From: an uncultured Ruminiclostridium sp.
GTDB taxonomy: Bacteria > Bacillota > Clostridia > Oscillospirales > Ruminococcaceae
Length of the DNA stretch: 64,000 nucleotides
NCBI GenBank assembly: GCA_910579265.1
Contig: CAJTTE010000004.1
Span: 121,262-185,261, forward strand
Reading direction: 5' to 3'
Shown here: piece after piece, positions 1 through 8,444 of the stretch
How positions within the stretch are numbered: position 1 is the first letter of the stretch
How the letters are laid out: every line of letters starts with the position of its first letter
Notes under the pieces: generated by a model
What the model was told of the DNA's origin: nothing
Database searches by the model: none
What the model saw: only the letters and a program-made list of their open reading frames with translations
Program-made: the position numbers and the translations under genes

Positions 1-189
1 AGATATAAGCTTGAGACGCTTGACGGCAGTATATGTACTCTGATAGCAAAGGCAAGGGGTATGATGAAAAGCAAGGGAGAGCCGGATACGGAAAGAGCCG
101 CCGCCACGCTTCTGGACGAATTCAGGGGAGGAAGGATAGGAAGGATTTCTCTGGAAAAGCCCGGTGTCGGCAGTGAAAATAATAAATAG
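1..189 (+). CDS. rbgA: Ribosome biogenesis GTPase A, C-terminal end (partial)
   Basis: The open frame enters from the window edge and ends at TAG 187-189, giving 62 residues. The tail reads GEPDTERAAATLLDEFRGG followed by RIGRISLE, which matches the C-terminal RNA-binding end of the YlqF/RbgA family, a circularly permuted GTPase that assists late 50S subunit assembly. The GTPase domain itself lies outside the window. In Firmicutes ylqF commonly precedes rnhB, as here, which supports the call. The fragment is too short to judge whether the upstream part is intact. Confidence 0.75.
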   Translation, partial: RYKLETLDGSICTLIAKARGMMKSKGEPDTERAAATLLDEFRGGRIGRISLEKPGVGSENNK

Positions 190-279
190 AAACGAATGTT
201 TGTTTTAAGCGTTTTGGCATCCGGAAGCCGATCGTGCAACAGATCCTTTGCGGAAAAAAGCGCAAAGAGACGTTCCGGC

Positions 280-351
280 GATATTATTTCCTCGGAAATA
301 ATATCATGTAGGTTTTTGATAAATTCCGCCGAGGCGGCAATCCGTTTTTAA
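280..351 (+). terminator. Two hairpins between rbgA and rnhB
   Basis: A perfect palindrome at 280-305 (arms GATATTATTTCC and GGAAATAATATC) is followed by a GC-rich hairpin around 323-341 (CCGCC-GAG-GGCGG-like) and a short T run at 347-351. The second could end rbgA transcription. The first has no T tract and might be a processing or regulatory hairpin. The rest of 190-469 shows no gene. Confidence 0.4.
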
Positions 352-469
352 TGTTGATTTTTGGCGGAGAATGCAAGACGATTTACCGTTGCAGGGATAA
401 GAAAACCGTGCGGCTGATTTCGCTGCTGTTTTTGATGGATACTTTACGGTTTTGTTCGGAGGTGAATGT

Positions 470-1126
470 TTGAGCCGGCTTGAGAAAAAACGCGCCGAAT
501 GCGAGGCGCGGTTCGGATTCGATATTATCAAGCGCCGTGAATACGGTTGTATATGCGGAATTGACGAAGCGGGCAGAGGCCCGTGGGTCGGCAGGGTGTA
601 TGCGGCGGCGGTGGTGTTTGACGATGATGTTTTTATAGACGGGATAAACGACAGCAAAAAGCTTTCCGAGACGAGGAGAGAGGAGCTTTACCGTGAAATT
701 ACGGAAAAAGCGGTCACTTACTGTGTCGCGTTTGCGGAGGTTGAGGAGATAGAAAAGCTCAATATCCTTCAGGCTACGTTTCTCGCTATGAACAGAGCGT
801 TCAAAGGATTGGAGATAATTCCTTCCGCAGCTTTGGTAGACGGCAACAGACAGCCCTTGCTCAGCTGTCAGGCAGAAACCGTGATCAAAGGAGACAGCGT
901 AAGCGCGAGCATAGGCGCGGCAAGCATTCTTGCCAAGGTATCCAGAGACAGATATATGAAAGAGCTGGATAAAATTTATCCGGAATTCGGCTTTTCTTCA
1001 AATAAGGGCTATGGTACGGCGCAGCACATAGCCGCATTGAGGGAATACGGAGTTACTCCGGTTCACAGACGTTCATTCCTGAAAAAACAGGAGGAAAAAG
1101 ACGGAGGATTCAAAATTTACGGATGA
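470..1126 (+). CDS. rnhB: Ribonuclease HII
   Basis: RNase HII cleaves the RNA strand of RNA-DNA hybrids and single ribonucleotides embedded in DNA. The protein shows the family signature GIDEAGRGP near its N-terminus, then NDSKKLSE, a DGN motif (the second catalytic aspartate region), KGDSVSASIGAASILAKVSRD and a C-terminal GYGTAQHIAAL. The first motif continues PWVGRVYAAAVV instead of the usual PLAGPV, a mild oddity. I place the start at TTG 470 because GGAGG at 458-462 sits 7 bases upstream; an in-frame TTG at 452 would overlap that site. Length of about 218 residues is normal. The stop overlaps the yraN start by four bases (ATGA). Confidence 0.93.
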   Translation: MSRLEKKRAECEARFGFDIIKRREYGCICGIDEAGRGPWVGRVYAAAVVFDDDVFIDGINDSKKLSETRREELYREITEKAVTYCVAFAEVEEIEKLNILQATFLAMNRAFKGLEIIPSAALVDGNRQPLLSCQAETVIKGDSVSASIGAASILAKVSRDRYMKELDKIYPEFGFSSNKGYGTAQHIAALREYGVTPVHRRSFLKKQEEKDGGFKIYG

Positions 1127-1518
1127 ACAAAAACAAAACAAGCGGAATAAGGGGAAAAGCAGGAGAGGACGCCGTATGCCAATACCTTAAGGACAAAGGT
1201 TTCCGCATAAGGGCAAGAAATTTTCGCAGGAGCTGCGGAGAAATAGATATAATTTCAGAAGCGGGAGAATATCTGATATTTACCGAGGTAAAGACAAGGA
1301 AATTCGGTGCCGTAGAAAACGGAACGGGCGCTATGACCAAGGCGAAGATGAAGAGAATTATCGGTACGGCTGAGCTGTTTGTGGCTTCAAACCCGGATTT
1401 GCGGGATTATTACAGGCGGTTTGATACGGCATATGTTACCGTTACATCCGAAAATCCGCCGTGTGTTCTTGATCTGGAGTATTTTGAGGGAGATTTTACC
1501 GCAGGGGATTGTTTCTGA
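1123..1518 (+). CDS. yraN: UPF0102 family endonuclease-like protein (YraN)
   Basis: 131 residues with the YraN/UPF0102 pattern: GIRGKAGEDAVCQYLKDKG, then RNFRRSCGEIDII and FTEVKTRK. The spaced E-D-E-V-K residues form a PD-(D/E)XK nuclease-like fold; the biological role of the family is unsettled. The start ATG overlaps the rnhB stop, so the two genes are probably translationally coupled, and rnhB-yraN adjacency is common in Firmicutes. The C-terminal third is less conserved but the length is typical. Confidence 0.85.
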   Translation: MNKNKTSGIRGKAGEDAVCQYLKDKGFRIRARNFRRSCGEIDIISEAGEYLIFTEVKTRKFGAVENGTGAMTKAKMKRIIGTAELFVASNPDLRDYYRRFDTAYVTVTSENPPCVLDLEYFEGDFTAGDCF

Positions 1519-1883
1519 GGATAAAATACTATTTGTTTTTGAGCCGATAAAAAGCACTGCACTGAAAAAATCGTTACGGATGCTGACTTTTTTGCTATCA
1601 AGGAACTCGAAACCACACGGATTTTTAATGTTTTGGTCTTCAAATGTTGCTAAACCTTATAAAAGCGACTTATACAAGATATATCAAAATATGCGCAAAC
1701 ATGGGGAAAGCCTTTATTTAAGCTGTTTTTACACAGTCAAATAAACATATATAGAAAGTTATAAAGGAAATTTCGTTTATAGGATCAATAAAAAATGCTT
1801 TTATTACCGTCGGAGCTTAGAATAACGGTAAGAAATGAATCGCGAAATCAAATCTCATCGTACCGTAATAAAATTCCGACAAA

Positions 1884-1947
1884 TTGACGTACCGATTTTT
1901 CCGAATATATATTAAGCCTGTATGCCGGTCTTTTCGGACGGCATTTT
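1884..1947 (+). promoter_or_regulatory. Candidate thrC promoter and leader hairpin
   Basis: TTGACG at 1884-1889 lies 16-18 bases before TATATA/TATATT at 1906-1913. Downstream, ATGCCG (1922-1927) pairs with CGGCAT (1939-1944) and is followed by TTTT, a weak terminator-like hairpin about 60 bases before thrC. It could be an attenuator. I saw no T-box or leader peptide. The remainder of 1519-2007 is gene-free. Confidence 0.4.
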
Positions 1948-2007
1948 CAGGTCAAAATAAAATGATACCTTCGGGGCGAACGATTATCGAAAGAAAGGAT
2001 ATATAAT

Positions 2008-3498
2008 ATGAACTATAAGAGTACCAGGAATGACACTATCAGTATTTCAAGCGCTCAGGCCATTGCACAGGGTCTTTCTCATGAGGGCGGACTGTTTGTT
2101 CCCGAAAAACTGCCCGTTATCACTGAAAAGGATATTACGCAGCTTTGCGGTAAGAGCTATAAAGACAGAGCCTTTGGGATTTTCAAGCTTTTTTTGACGG
2201 ATTTTACCGATGAAGAGATCGGGGACTGCGTCACAAAGGCGTACGGTGATAATTTTGATACCGAAAATATTGCCGATATATCCCACTTGCTTCAGGGCAC
2301 ATATATTCTGGAGCTTTGGCACGGTCCCACCTGCGCCTTCAAGGATATGGCGCTTCAGATATTGCCTCATCTTCTCACTGTTTCGGCAAGGAAAACCATT
2401 TCCGATAAGGAAATAGCCATACTTGTGGCTACATCGGGTGATACGGGCAAGGCTGCTCTTGAAGGGTTTAAGAACGTAAGCGGGACGACTATAAGCGTTT
2501 TTTATCCCGAAGAGGGAGTAAGCGATATGCAGAAGAGACAGATGGCTACACAAGAGGGTGACAATGTATTTGTCTGTGCCGTTAAGGGAAACTTTGACGA
2601 TTGTCAGAACGGCGTCAAGTCTATATTCACGGATAAGGATATTGCCCGTGAGCTTGACGGGATCGGTGTGGTGCTGTCGAGCGCCAATTCGATCAACTGG
2701 GGAAGACTCTGTCCTCAGATAGTCTATTATATTTCAGCCTATGCCGAGCTTTTGAAAAACGGTGAAATAAGTTTTGGCGAGAAGATAAACATTGTCGTTC
2801 CAACCGGGAACTTCGGCAATATTCTGGCGGCGTATTATGCAAAGAAGATGGGACTCCCGGTAAATAAGCTCATATGCGCTTCAAATGCCAACAATATACT
2901 TACGGATTTTATCAAAACCGGAATTTACGATAGAAACAGAGATTTTTATACAACCATTTCTCCGTCTATGGACATACTTATTTCCAGTAATCTCGAACGC
3001 CTTCTTTATCATATGTCAGACGGGGATACCGCTCTTATAAACAACTGGTTCAATTCTCTAAAAGAGACGGGAAGATATGAAGTAACCGACAATGTGAAGA
3101 AAAAAATATCGGAAGAGTTTTATGCCGGCTATTGCAGCGATGCGGAAACAAAGGCGGCTATTAAAGATTGCTTCGAAAGCTATTCTTATCTTATGGATAC
3201 TCATACCGCCGTTGCATATAAGGTATATAACGAATATAAGGATAACACGGGCGACATGACCAAGACGCTTATCGCATCCACAGCCAATCCGTATAAATTC
3301 GGCGCCGCAGTTTATGAAGCCGTCGGCGGAAGCTGCGACGGACTCGATGAGTTTACGATAATTGACAGACTACAGGAAAAGACCGGGACCGTTATTCCGC
3401 AGGCGCTTGCTTCAACCAAAAATAAGGAGATACGGTTTAAGGGCGTGATCGAAAGGGATATGATGGCTCAAACGGTAATGAATTTTTTGAAAAAGTAA
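2008..3498 (+). CDS. thrC: Threonine synthase
   Basis: This PLP enzyme converts O-phosphohomoserine to threonine, the last step of threonine synthesis. The 496-residue protein begins with the threonine-synthase N-terminal domain (MNYKSTRN, then LSHEGGLFVPE), followed by WHGPTCAFKDMALQ, whose lysine is the expected Schiff-base residue, LVATSGDTGKAALEG (phosphate grip) and the glycine-rich PTGNFGNILAAYYAKKMG cofactor site. Length and the N-terminal domain fit the long form of the enzyme found in many Clostridia and in gamma-proteobacteria. A GAAAGGAT ribosome site precedes ATG 2008. It has its own likely promoter, and the next gene starts 9 bases later, suggesting a two-gene unit. Confidence 0.95.
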   Translation: MNYKSTRNDTISISSAQAIAQGLSHEGGLFVPEKLPVITEKDITQLCGKSYKDRAFGIFKLFLTDFTDEEIGDCVTKAYGDNFDTENIADISHLLQGTYILELWHGPTCAFKDMALQILPHLLTVSARKTISDKEIAILVATSGDTGKAALEGFKNVSGTTISVFYPEEGVSDMQKRQMATQEGDNVFVCAVKGNFDDCQNGVKSIFTDKDIARELDGIGVVLSSANSINWGRLCPQIVYYISAYAELLKNGEISFGEKINIVVPTGNFGNILAAYYAKKMGLPVNKLICASNANNILTDFIKTGIYDRNRDFYTTISPSMDILISSNLERLLYHMSDGDTALINNWFNSLKETGRYEVTDNVKKKISEEFYAGYCSDAETKAAIKDCFESYSYLMDTHTAVAYKVYNEYKDNTGDMTKTLIASTANPYKFGAAVYEAVGGSCDGLDEFTIIDRLQEKTGTVIPQALASTKNKEIRFKGVIERDMMAQTVMNFLKK

Positions 3499-3507
3499 GG
3501 TGATGAG

Positions 3508-4200
3508 TTGAGCTTGTTTGTTTTGGGTGATCTTCACCTTTCCTTTGGCAGTGACAAGCCCATGGATATTTTTCGGGGATGGGACAATCATGTGGAAAAA
3601 ATAACCTCCGGCTGGAACGATATGGTGGAGGATAATGATACGGTGGTTGTAAACGGCGACATATCCTGGGCAATGTCTCTTGAAAAAACCGAAAAGGATT
3701 TTGAATATATAAATAACCGCCTTAACGGATATAAAATATTTATAAAGGGAAATCACGACTACTGGTGGTCTACCAAGGCAAAAATGGACGGGTTTCTTCT
3801 GAATAAAGGCTTTGACAGGATACGAATACTCAGCAACAATTCTTTTCTTATTGACGGCGTTTCCGTATGCGGTACTAGAGGATGGATAAACGATGACAGC
3901 GTCGAATTTGACGTTAAGCTTCTTAACCGCGAGGCGGGAAGGCTCGAAATGTCTCTTAAGGAAGGCGCAAGACTCGGGGGAAGGCTTGTGGCCTTTACAC
4001 ACTATCCACCTGTTTTCGGGGGAGAAAAAAATTATTATATTATTGACGTTTTAAAAAAATTCGGTGTAAAGGATTGTTATTACGGGCATGTTCACGGTCC
4101 GGCAGTAAAAAAGGCTTTTACCGGTGAGTATGACGGAATACGCTTTCATATCGCTTCCTGCGACTGCGTAGAGTTCAAACCCGTCAGGGTGGAGCCGTAA
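3508..4200 (+). CDS. Calcineurin-like metallophosphoesterase
   Basis: 230 residues with the classic dinuclear-metal motifs: GDLHLS near the N-terminus (D-x-H), NGDISWA (GD), KGNHDYWW (GNHD), FTHYPP (H) and YGHVHG (GHxH) near the C-terminus. Members hydrolyse phosphomono- or diesters; the substrate here is unknown. TTG 3508 is the best start, since AAGGTGATGAG precedes it and the protein then opens directly with the first motif. It follows thrC by 9 bases and is probably co-transcribed, but nothing links it functionally to threonine synthesis. Confidence 0.88.
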   Translation: MSLFVLGDLHLSFGSDKPMDIFRGWDNHVEKITSGWNDMVEDNDTVVVNGDISWAMSLEKTEKDFEYINNRLNGYKIFIKGNHDYWWSTKAKMDGFLLNKGFDRIRILSNNSFLIDGVSVCGTRGWINDDSVEFDVKLLNREAGRLEMSLKEGARLGGRLVAFTHYPPVFGGEKNYYIIDVLKKFGVKDCYYGHVHGPAVKKAFTGEYDGIRFHIASCDCVEFKPVRVEP

Positions 4201-4379
4201 ACGTATGGGTCAAGCCGCTAAGCATCCGATATATTTGACTTATCTGTCATTAAACAGGGGATCTTTCCGTAAAGTGTTCATTCACCGGGCTTATAGGGTG
4301 AATAAAATCGTTTTTTTGGATCGGTTGAGACTAACGTAATGCGGATGAAATATCCGAAAGTGACGGCAGGGGAGTCATA

Positions 4380-4566
4380 TTAGGGCGTAACTGAAAAGAA
4401 AGCAAATATGTATAATTACGCTATAGCGCGGCGATTCAAGAAAAAAGGCGGAGAAATGCGGGGATATTTCGTAGTTATGCCTTTGGGATAAATATAGGTA
4501 TTCTTTGACGCGGAAAGCGCAGTCAGCAGATATTTTGGAATTTGCGGCTTTTCAGACAGCCCCTTA
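4380..4566 (+). repeat. Short inverted-repeat element family B, copy 1
   Basis: About 187 bp beginning TAGGGCGTAACTGAAAA and ending TTTTCAGACAGCCCCTTA, so its ends form imperfect inverted repeats. It aligns along its length with 55461-55647 (same strand), with 61159-61348 (opposite strand) and with a relic at 57308-57472. It has no coding capacity. It fills most of the 504-base gap before tig. Confidence 0.75.
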
Positions 4567-4662
4567 GTCATACCAATATATATCCGCATATAGCCGCAGT
4601 AAACATATGTCGGATATTTTTAAAAAAATTTTCCAAAAACAGTGGAAAAAGCTGTAAGTATA

Positions 4663-4671
4663 TGCTATAAT
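4663..4671 (+). promoter_or_regulatory. Extended -10 promoter for tig
   Basis: TGCTATAAT, a TGN-extended -10 element, lies 34 bases before the trigger factor start. The -35 position is poor (TGGAAA-like). Spacing to the GGAGG site at 4691-4695 is consistent with a short leader. Confidence 0.6.
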
Positions 4672-4704
4672 ACAAAGTGACTGTAAAAACGGAGGAATTA
4701 TTAA

Positions 4705-5988
4705 ATGGAAATTATTTCTAACAACAAAACCGCAGTAAATACCTCGGAGGTGGAATTCAAGAGCACCCCGGATGAATTTGAGGCAGCTTTGCAAAGCGCT
4801 TTTCTTAAAAAGAAAAAAAATATTACCGTTCCCGGATTCAGAAAAGGCAAGGCAACCAGAAAAATGATCGAGACGCATTACGGTGAAGGAATTTTTTATG
4901 ACGACGCCGTAAACACGCTTTACAGGGATAATATCGATGCCGTAATAAAGGAAGCGGGTCTCGATGTGGTGGATATGCCCAATATTGAAGTAACTTCGGT
5001 AAGCCGTGAGGACGGAGTTTCGTTTAAAGCCGTATTTACCACTAAGCCCGAGGTAAATATTTCCGATTATAAGGGATTAAAGGCTACAAAAATTGTCAAG
5101 AATATTACCGATGAGGATATTGACGGGGAATTGAAGACCAGACAGGACAGAAATGCAAGAATAATCGATGTTACCGACCGTGCCGCTGAAAACGGAGACA
5201 CCGTAATTATTGATTTTGAGGGATTTGTCGACGGAACGGCGTTTGAAGGCGGAAAGGCGGATAAGTTCAGTCTGGTACTGGGCAGCGGTCAGTTTATTCC
5301 CGGCTTTGAGGATCAGGTAGTGGGAAAAAGCATTAATGAGGCCTTTGAAGTGAACGTTACTTTCCCGGAAAATTATCCTTCGGATGAAATCAAGGGCAAG
5401 GCAGCGGTATTTAAATGTCTTATTCATGAAATCAAGGGTAAGGAGCTTCCCGCTCTTGACGATGAGTTCGCAAAGGATATAAGCGAATTCGATACGCTTG
5501 ACGAGCTTAAGACGGATATCAGAAGCAAGCTCGCAAAGCAGGCTGAGGAGCAGGCGGATATGCAGGTGGAGACCGATCTTAACAATGCTCTTATCGAAAA
5601 GCTTGAGGGTGAGATCCCGGACGCTATGTATGAGAACCGTATTTCCGAAATGGTGCGCGACTGGGAATACAGGAACAGGTTTCAGGGTATTACCGTTAAG
5701 GATTATCTCAATTATACAGGTCAGACCATGGAGCAGTTCAGAGAGAATTTCAGAGAGCCGGCAACAAAGCAGATCAAGCTTAGGCTTGCTCTTGAAAAGA
5801 TCGCTGAGCTTGAAGGTATAGAGGCTACCCAGGAAGAGCTTGAAAAGCATTACGAGGATCTTGCGCAAGAGCACAAGATGGAGATCGACAAGGTAAAAAC
5901 CATAATTTCATCCGAAAACCTCAGTGATGACATCAAGGTCGAGAAAGCATTCGACCTTGTGAAAAACAGTGCGGAGATCGCATCATAA
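4705..5988 (+). CDS. tig: Trigger factor, ribosome-associated chaperone and prolyl isomerase
   Basis: Trigger factor binds ribosomal protein L23 at the exit tunnel and shields nascent chains. The 427-residue protein has the ribosome-binding signature VPGFRKGKA at about residues 37-45 in its N-terminal domain, a central FKBP-type PPIase domain (ENGDTVIIDFEGFVDGTAF and LGSGQFIPGFEDQVVG), and a long helical C-terminal arm. Length is typical. It is followed by clpP and clpX, a standard tig-clpP-clpX order that couples folding with ATP-dependent proteolysis. A GGAGGAA site precedes the ATG. Confidence 0.97.
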   Translation: MEIISNNKTAVNTSEVEFKSTPDEFEAALQSAFLKKKKNITVPGFRKGKATRKMIETHYGEGIFYDDAVNTLYRDNIDAVIKEAGLDVVDMPNIEVTSVSREDGVSFKAVFTTKPEVNISDYKGLKATKIVKNITDEDIDGELKTRQDRNARIIDVTDRAAENGDTVIIDFEGFVDGTAFEGGKADKFSLVLGSGQFIPGFEDQVVGKSINEAFEVNVTFPENYPSDEIKGKAAVFKCLIHEIKGKELPALDDEFAKDISEFDTLDELKTDIRSKLAKQAEEQADMQVETDLNNALIEKLEGEIPDAMYENRISEMVRDWEYRNRFQGITVKDYLNYTGQTMEQFRENFREPATKQIKLRLALEKIAELEGIEATQEELEKHYEDLAQEHKMEIDKVKTIISSENLSDDIKVEKAFDLVKNSAEIAS

Positions 5989-6062
5989 GACGATATATCA
6001 ACAATAAGCAGTAAAATAATACAGTTTGGAATGTGCGGAAGATCAGGAAAGGAATACAAGTT

Positions 6063-6656
6063 ATGGACTACATGAGCTTAGTGCCTACCGTTATTGAGCA
6101 GACGGGCCGCGGCGAACGCGCGTATGATATTTATTCAAGACTTCTTAATGACAGGATCGTCATGCTCCATGAGGAGATCAATGCAACTACCGCAAGTCTT
6201 GTTGTAGCTCAGCTGCTTTTTCTTGAAGGCCAGGATGCCGACAAGGATATTCAGCTTTATATCAACAGTCCCGGGGGATCGATTACCGACGGTATGGCCA
6301 TATTTGATACTATGCACTACATTAAGTGTGATGTTTCCACTATTTGCATGGGTATGGCGGCTTCTATGGGCGCCTTCCTCCTTGCGGCAGGCACAAAGGG
6401 AAAGAGAATATGCCTTCCCAATGCCGAGGTAATGATCCATCAGCCTTCCGGCGGCACAGGGCGCGCTCAGGCCTCGGATATCGATATTGTTGCCAAGCAT
6501 ATAATCCGGGTTAAGGAAAAAATGAATCATATGCTGGCGGATATGACGGGACAGCCGTATGAAAGAATCGTTGCCGATACTGACAGGGATAATTATATGA
6601 CGGCTCAGGAGGCTTTGGAGTACGGTATCGTCGATAAGATATTTGATAAGAGATAA
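6063..6656 (+). CDS. clpP: ATP-dependent Clp protease proteolytic subunit
   Basis: ClpP forms a double heptameric serine-protease barrel fed by Clp ATPases. Catalytic residues are visible: Ser101 in CMGMAASMGAF, His126 in MIHQPSGG and Asp176 in DRDNYMTAQEALEYG; the glycine-rich NSPGGSITDGMAIFDTM loop is intact. The open frame extends upstream to GTG 6033, but ATG 6063 is preceded by GGAAAGGAA and gives the usual 197-residue protein starting MDYMSLVPTVIEQT. It lies 74 bases after tig. A 484-base gap packed with repeat elements separates it from clpX. Confidence 0.97.
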   Translation: MDYMSLVPTVIEQTGRGERAYDIYSRLLNDRIVMLHEEINATTASLVVAQLLFLEGQDADKDIQLYINSPGGSITDGMAIFDTMHYIKCDVSTICMGMAASMGAFLLAAGTKGKRICLPNAEVMIHQPSGGTGRAQASDIDIVAKHIIRVKEKMNHMLADMTGQPYERIVADTDRDNYMTAQEALEYGIVDKIFDKR

Positions 6657-6733
6657 CGGGCGGATTTTTATTTTGCTTGATAGTATCCGAAAACCAAGAA
6701 ATTTTGTACGATTTTGCTGAATGAGTGACGATC

Positions 6734-6911
6734 TAAGGCAACACCGCACAATGATTGCGTGTGAATTGCGCAGTCAGATATTTTGTCAGCTTGCATAAAT
6801 TCGACGCTGGAATACTGACTTATTTCAAGGAGAATTTGTGTAAGATGACAAAATATATGCAAGCAAGCCGCACGCAAAGCCGTCAGGCGGTCAATGTGCG
6901 GTATTGCCCTA
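6734..6911 (+). repeat. Short inverted-repeat element family A, copy 1 (full length)
   Basis: A 178-bp element with terminal inverted repeats: TAAGGCAACACCGCACAATG on the left and TGTGCGGTATTGCC plus CTAA on the right. A second 178-bp copy lies in opposite orientation at 55679-55856, similar across its interior. It has no convincing gene and is MITE-like. Its position is between clpP and clpX. Confidence 0.8.
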
Positions 6912-6949
6912 AGATGAAAACGGAGAAATACCGTAATATTTCGGGCCTT

Positions 6950-7015
6950 TTTGACGCGGACAGCGTCCGAGGTCAGTAGAGATCGTGCAGATCGCGTCTT
7001 GTCAGACAGCTCATG
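6950..7015 (+). repeat. Relic of family B element
   Basis: The stretch TTGACGCGGACAGCGT, then GTCAGTAGAGATCGTGCAGA and CTTGTCAGACAGC, resembles the last third of family B (compare 4504-4561 and 55580-55641). It lacks the left end and is probably a decayed copy. Confidence 0.5.
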
Positions 7016-7082
7016 GTATCAAATAGCTTGTTTATGTTCAAGAAAGCAGCTTTTCGCCCGCAGGGCGTATGAAATGAATATT

Positions 7083-7127
7083 TTAGGCTTCACCGCACGG
7101 GCTTATGTCTTGTGCGGTATTGCCAAA
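7083..7127 (+). repeat. Family A deletion derivative (ends only)
   Basis: TTAGGCTTCACCGCAC, a 13-base centre, then GTGCGGTATTGCCAAA: two family A ends joined almost directly, like the 52-bp copy at 61855-61906. The clpX start lies 13 bases further on, so clpX transcripts from the clpP side would carry this hairpin just before the ribosome site. Confidence 0.6.
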
Positions 7128-7140
7128 GTTTGAGGTTTTT

Positions 7141-8433
7141 ATGTTAAAATGTAATTTCTGCGGAAAAACGGAAGATTATGCTTCAAGAATGCTTGTGGGA
7201 AAGAACGGAGTCATCTGTAACGACTGCGTAATCGCTTCCTATAATATGCTTCTTGAAGAAGGAGAGATACCTTTTGCCGATAAGCCCCGCAAAAAGGGAA
7301 GAGAAAGCGGTTCCGTCAAAAAGGATAAGCTTTTGAAGCCTGCTGAGATAAAGGCTATACTGGATGAGTATGTTATCGGACAGGAGGACGCCAAAAGAGT
7401 ACTGTCTGTTGCCGTTTATAATCATTACAAAAGGGTTTTGTCGGCTGACAGCAACGATGACAATGAAATAGAGCTTCAGAAAAGCAATGTCCTTTTGCTG
7501 GGGCCTACAGGTGTAGGAAAGACGATGCTGGCGCAGACACTGGCGGATATACTCAATGTTCCGTTCGCTATCGCCGATGCCACCACACTTACACAGGCGG
7601 GTTATGTGGGAGAAGATGTGGAAAACGTCCTTTTGAGGCTTATTCAGGCGGCGGATTTTGATATTGAGGCGGCCGAGAGAGGAATTATCTATATTGATGA
7701 AATCGATAAGATATCCAGACGTTCCGAAAACACTTCGATCACAAGGGATGTAAGCGGCGAAGGCGTTCAGCAGGCACTTCTTAAAATCGTTGAGGGTACG
7801 GTTTCAAATGTTCCCCCCCAGGGAGGAAGAAAGCATCCGAATCAGGAATTTATTCAGATCAATACTAAAAATATCCTTTTTATTTGCGGAGGCGCATTTG
7901 AGGGGATAGAAAAAACGATAATTTCCCGAATCCATTCGTCGGCTCTGGGCTTCGGGGCCGATGTAAGAAGCCAGAAGGAACACAGTCTTACGGAGGCTTT
8001 TCATGAGGTCGCACCTGAGGATCTGGTAAAGTTCGGAATTATTCCGGAGCTTGTGGGAAGGCTTCCTATAATTACCGTTCTTGACGAGTTGGACGAGGAG
8101 GCTTTAATAAAAATATTGGTTGAGCCTAAAAATGCATTGATTAAACAATATACTTATTTGTTCGGACTTGATGACATTGAGCTTGAAATAGAATCCGGAG
8201 CGCTTAAGGAAATAGCGAAAAAGGCAGTCGAGCGCAAAACGGGTGCAAGAGGACTCCGGACAATATTTGAGGATATTTTGTCAGAGACTATGTTCGAGGC
8301 GCCCTCCGATGAGACCCTATCCAAAATCGTAGTGACCGCAGAAAATGTAAGAGATGGTAAACAGCCTATACGTATACACGAAAAAAAGGGAGTCGTATCC
8401 GGCAAGAGAAATTCAAAAAAGAACGCCGGATGA
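7141..8433 (+). CDS. clpX: Clp protease ATP-binding subunit ClpX
   Basis: ClpX is the AAA+ unfoldase that delivers substrates to ClpP. The 430-residue protein starts with its zinc-binding domain (CNFC and CNDC pairs), then the AAA+ core: Walker A GPTGVGKT, pore-loop GYVGED, Walker B GIIYIDEIDKI, sensor and arginine-finger regions, and a C-terminal TGARGLR sensor 2. The open frame runs back to 7105, but ATG 7141 gives the canonical N-terminus and is preceded by TTGAGG. The next gene overlaps its stop region. Confidence 0.97.
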   Translation: MLKCNFCGKTEDYASRMLVGKNGVICNDCVIASYNMLLEEGEIPFADKPRKKGRESGSVKKDKLLKPAEIKAILDEYVIGQEDAKRVLSVAVYNHYKRVLSADSNDDNEIELQKSNVLLLGPTGVGKTMLAQTLADILNVPFAIADATTLTQAGYVGEDVENVLLRLIQAADFDIEAAERGIIYIDEIDKISRRSENTSITRDVSGEGVQQALLKIVEGTVSNVPPQGGRKHPNQEFIQINTKNILFICGGAFEGIEKTIISRIHSSALGFGADVRSQKEHSLTEAFHEVAPEDLVKFGIIPELVGRLPIITVLDELDEEALIKILVEPKNALIKQYTYLFGLDDIELEIESGALKEIAKKAVERKTGARGLRTIFEDILSETMFEAPSDETLSKIVVTAENVRDGKQPIRIHEKKGVVSGKRNSKKNAG

Positions 8434-8444
8434 GGGTAAAGCTT

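Noticed and set aside
1379..1744. Open frame of 121 codons overlapping the yraN end
   Set aside because: Out of frame with yraN, no ribosome site, composition unlike protein; a shadow of yraN and spacer.
1519..2007. Possible T-box before thrC
   Set aside because: No T-box AGGGTGG-like core or matching specifier stem was found; only a small hairpin.
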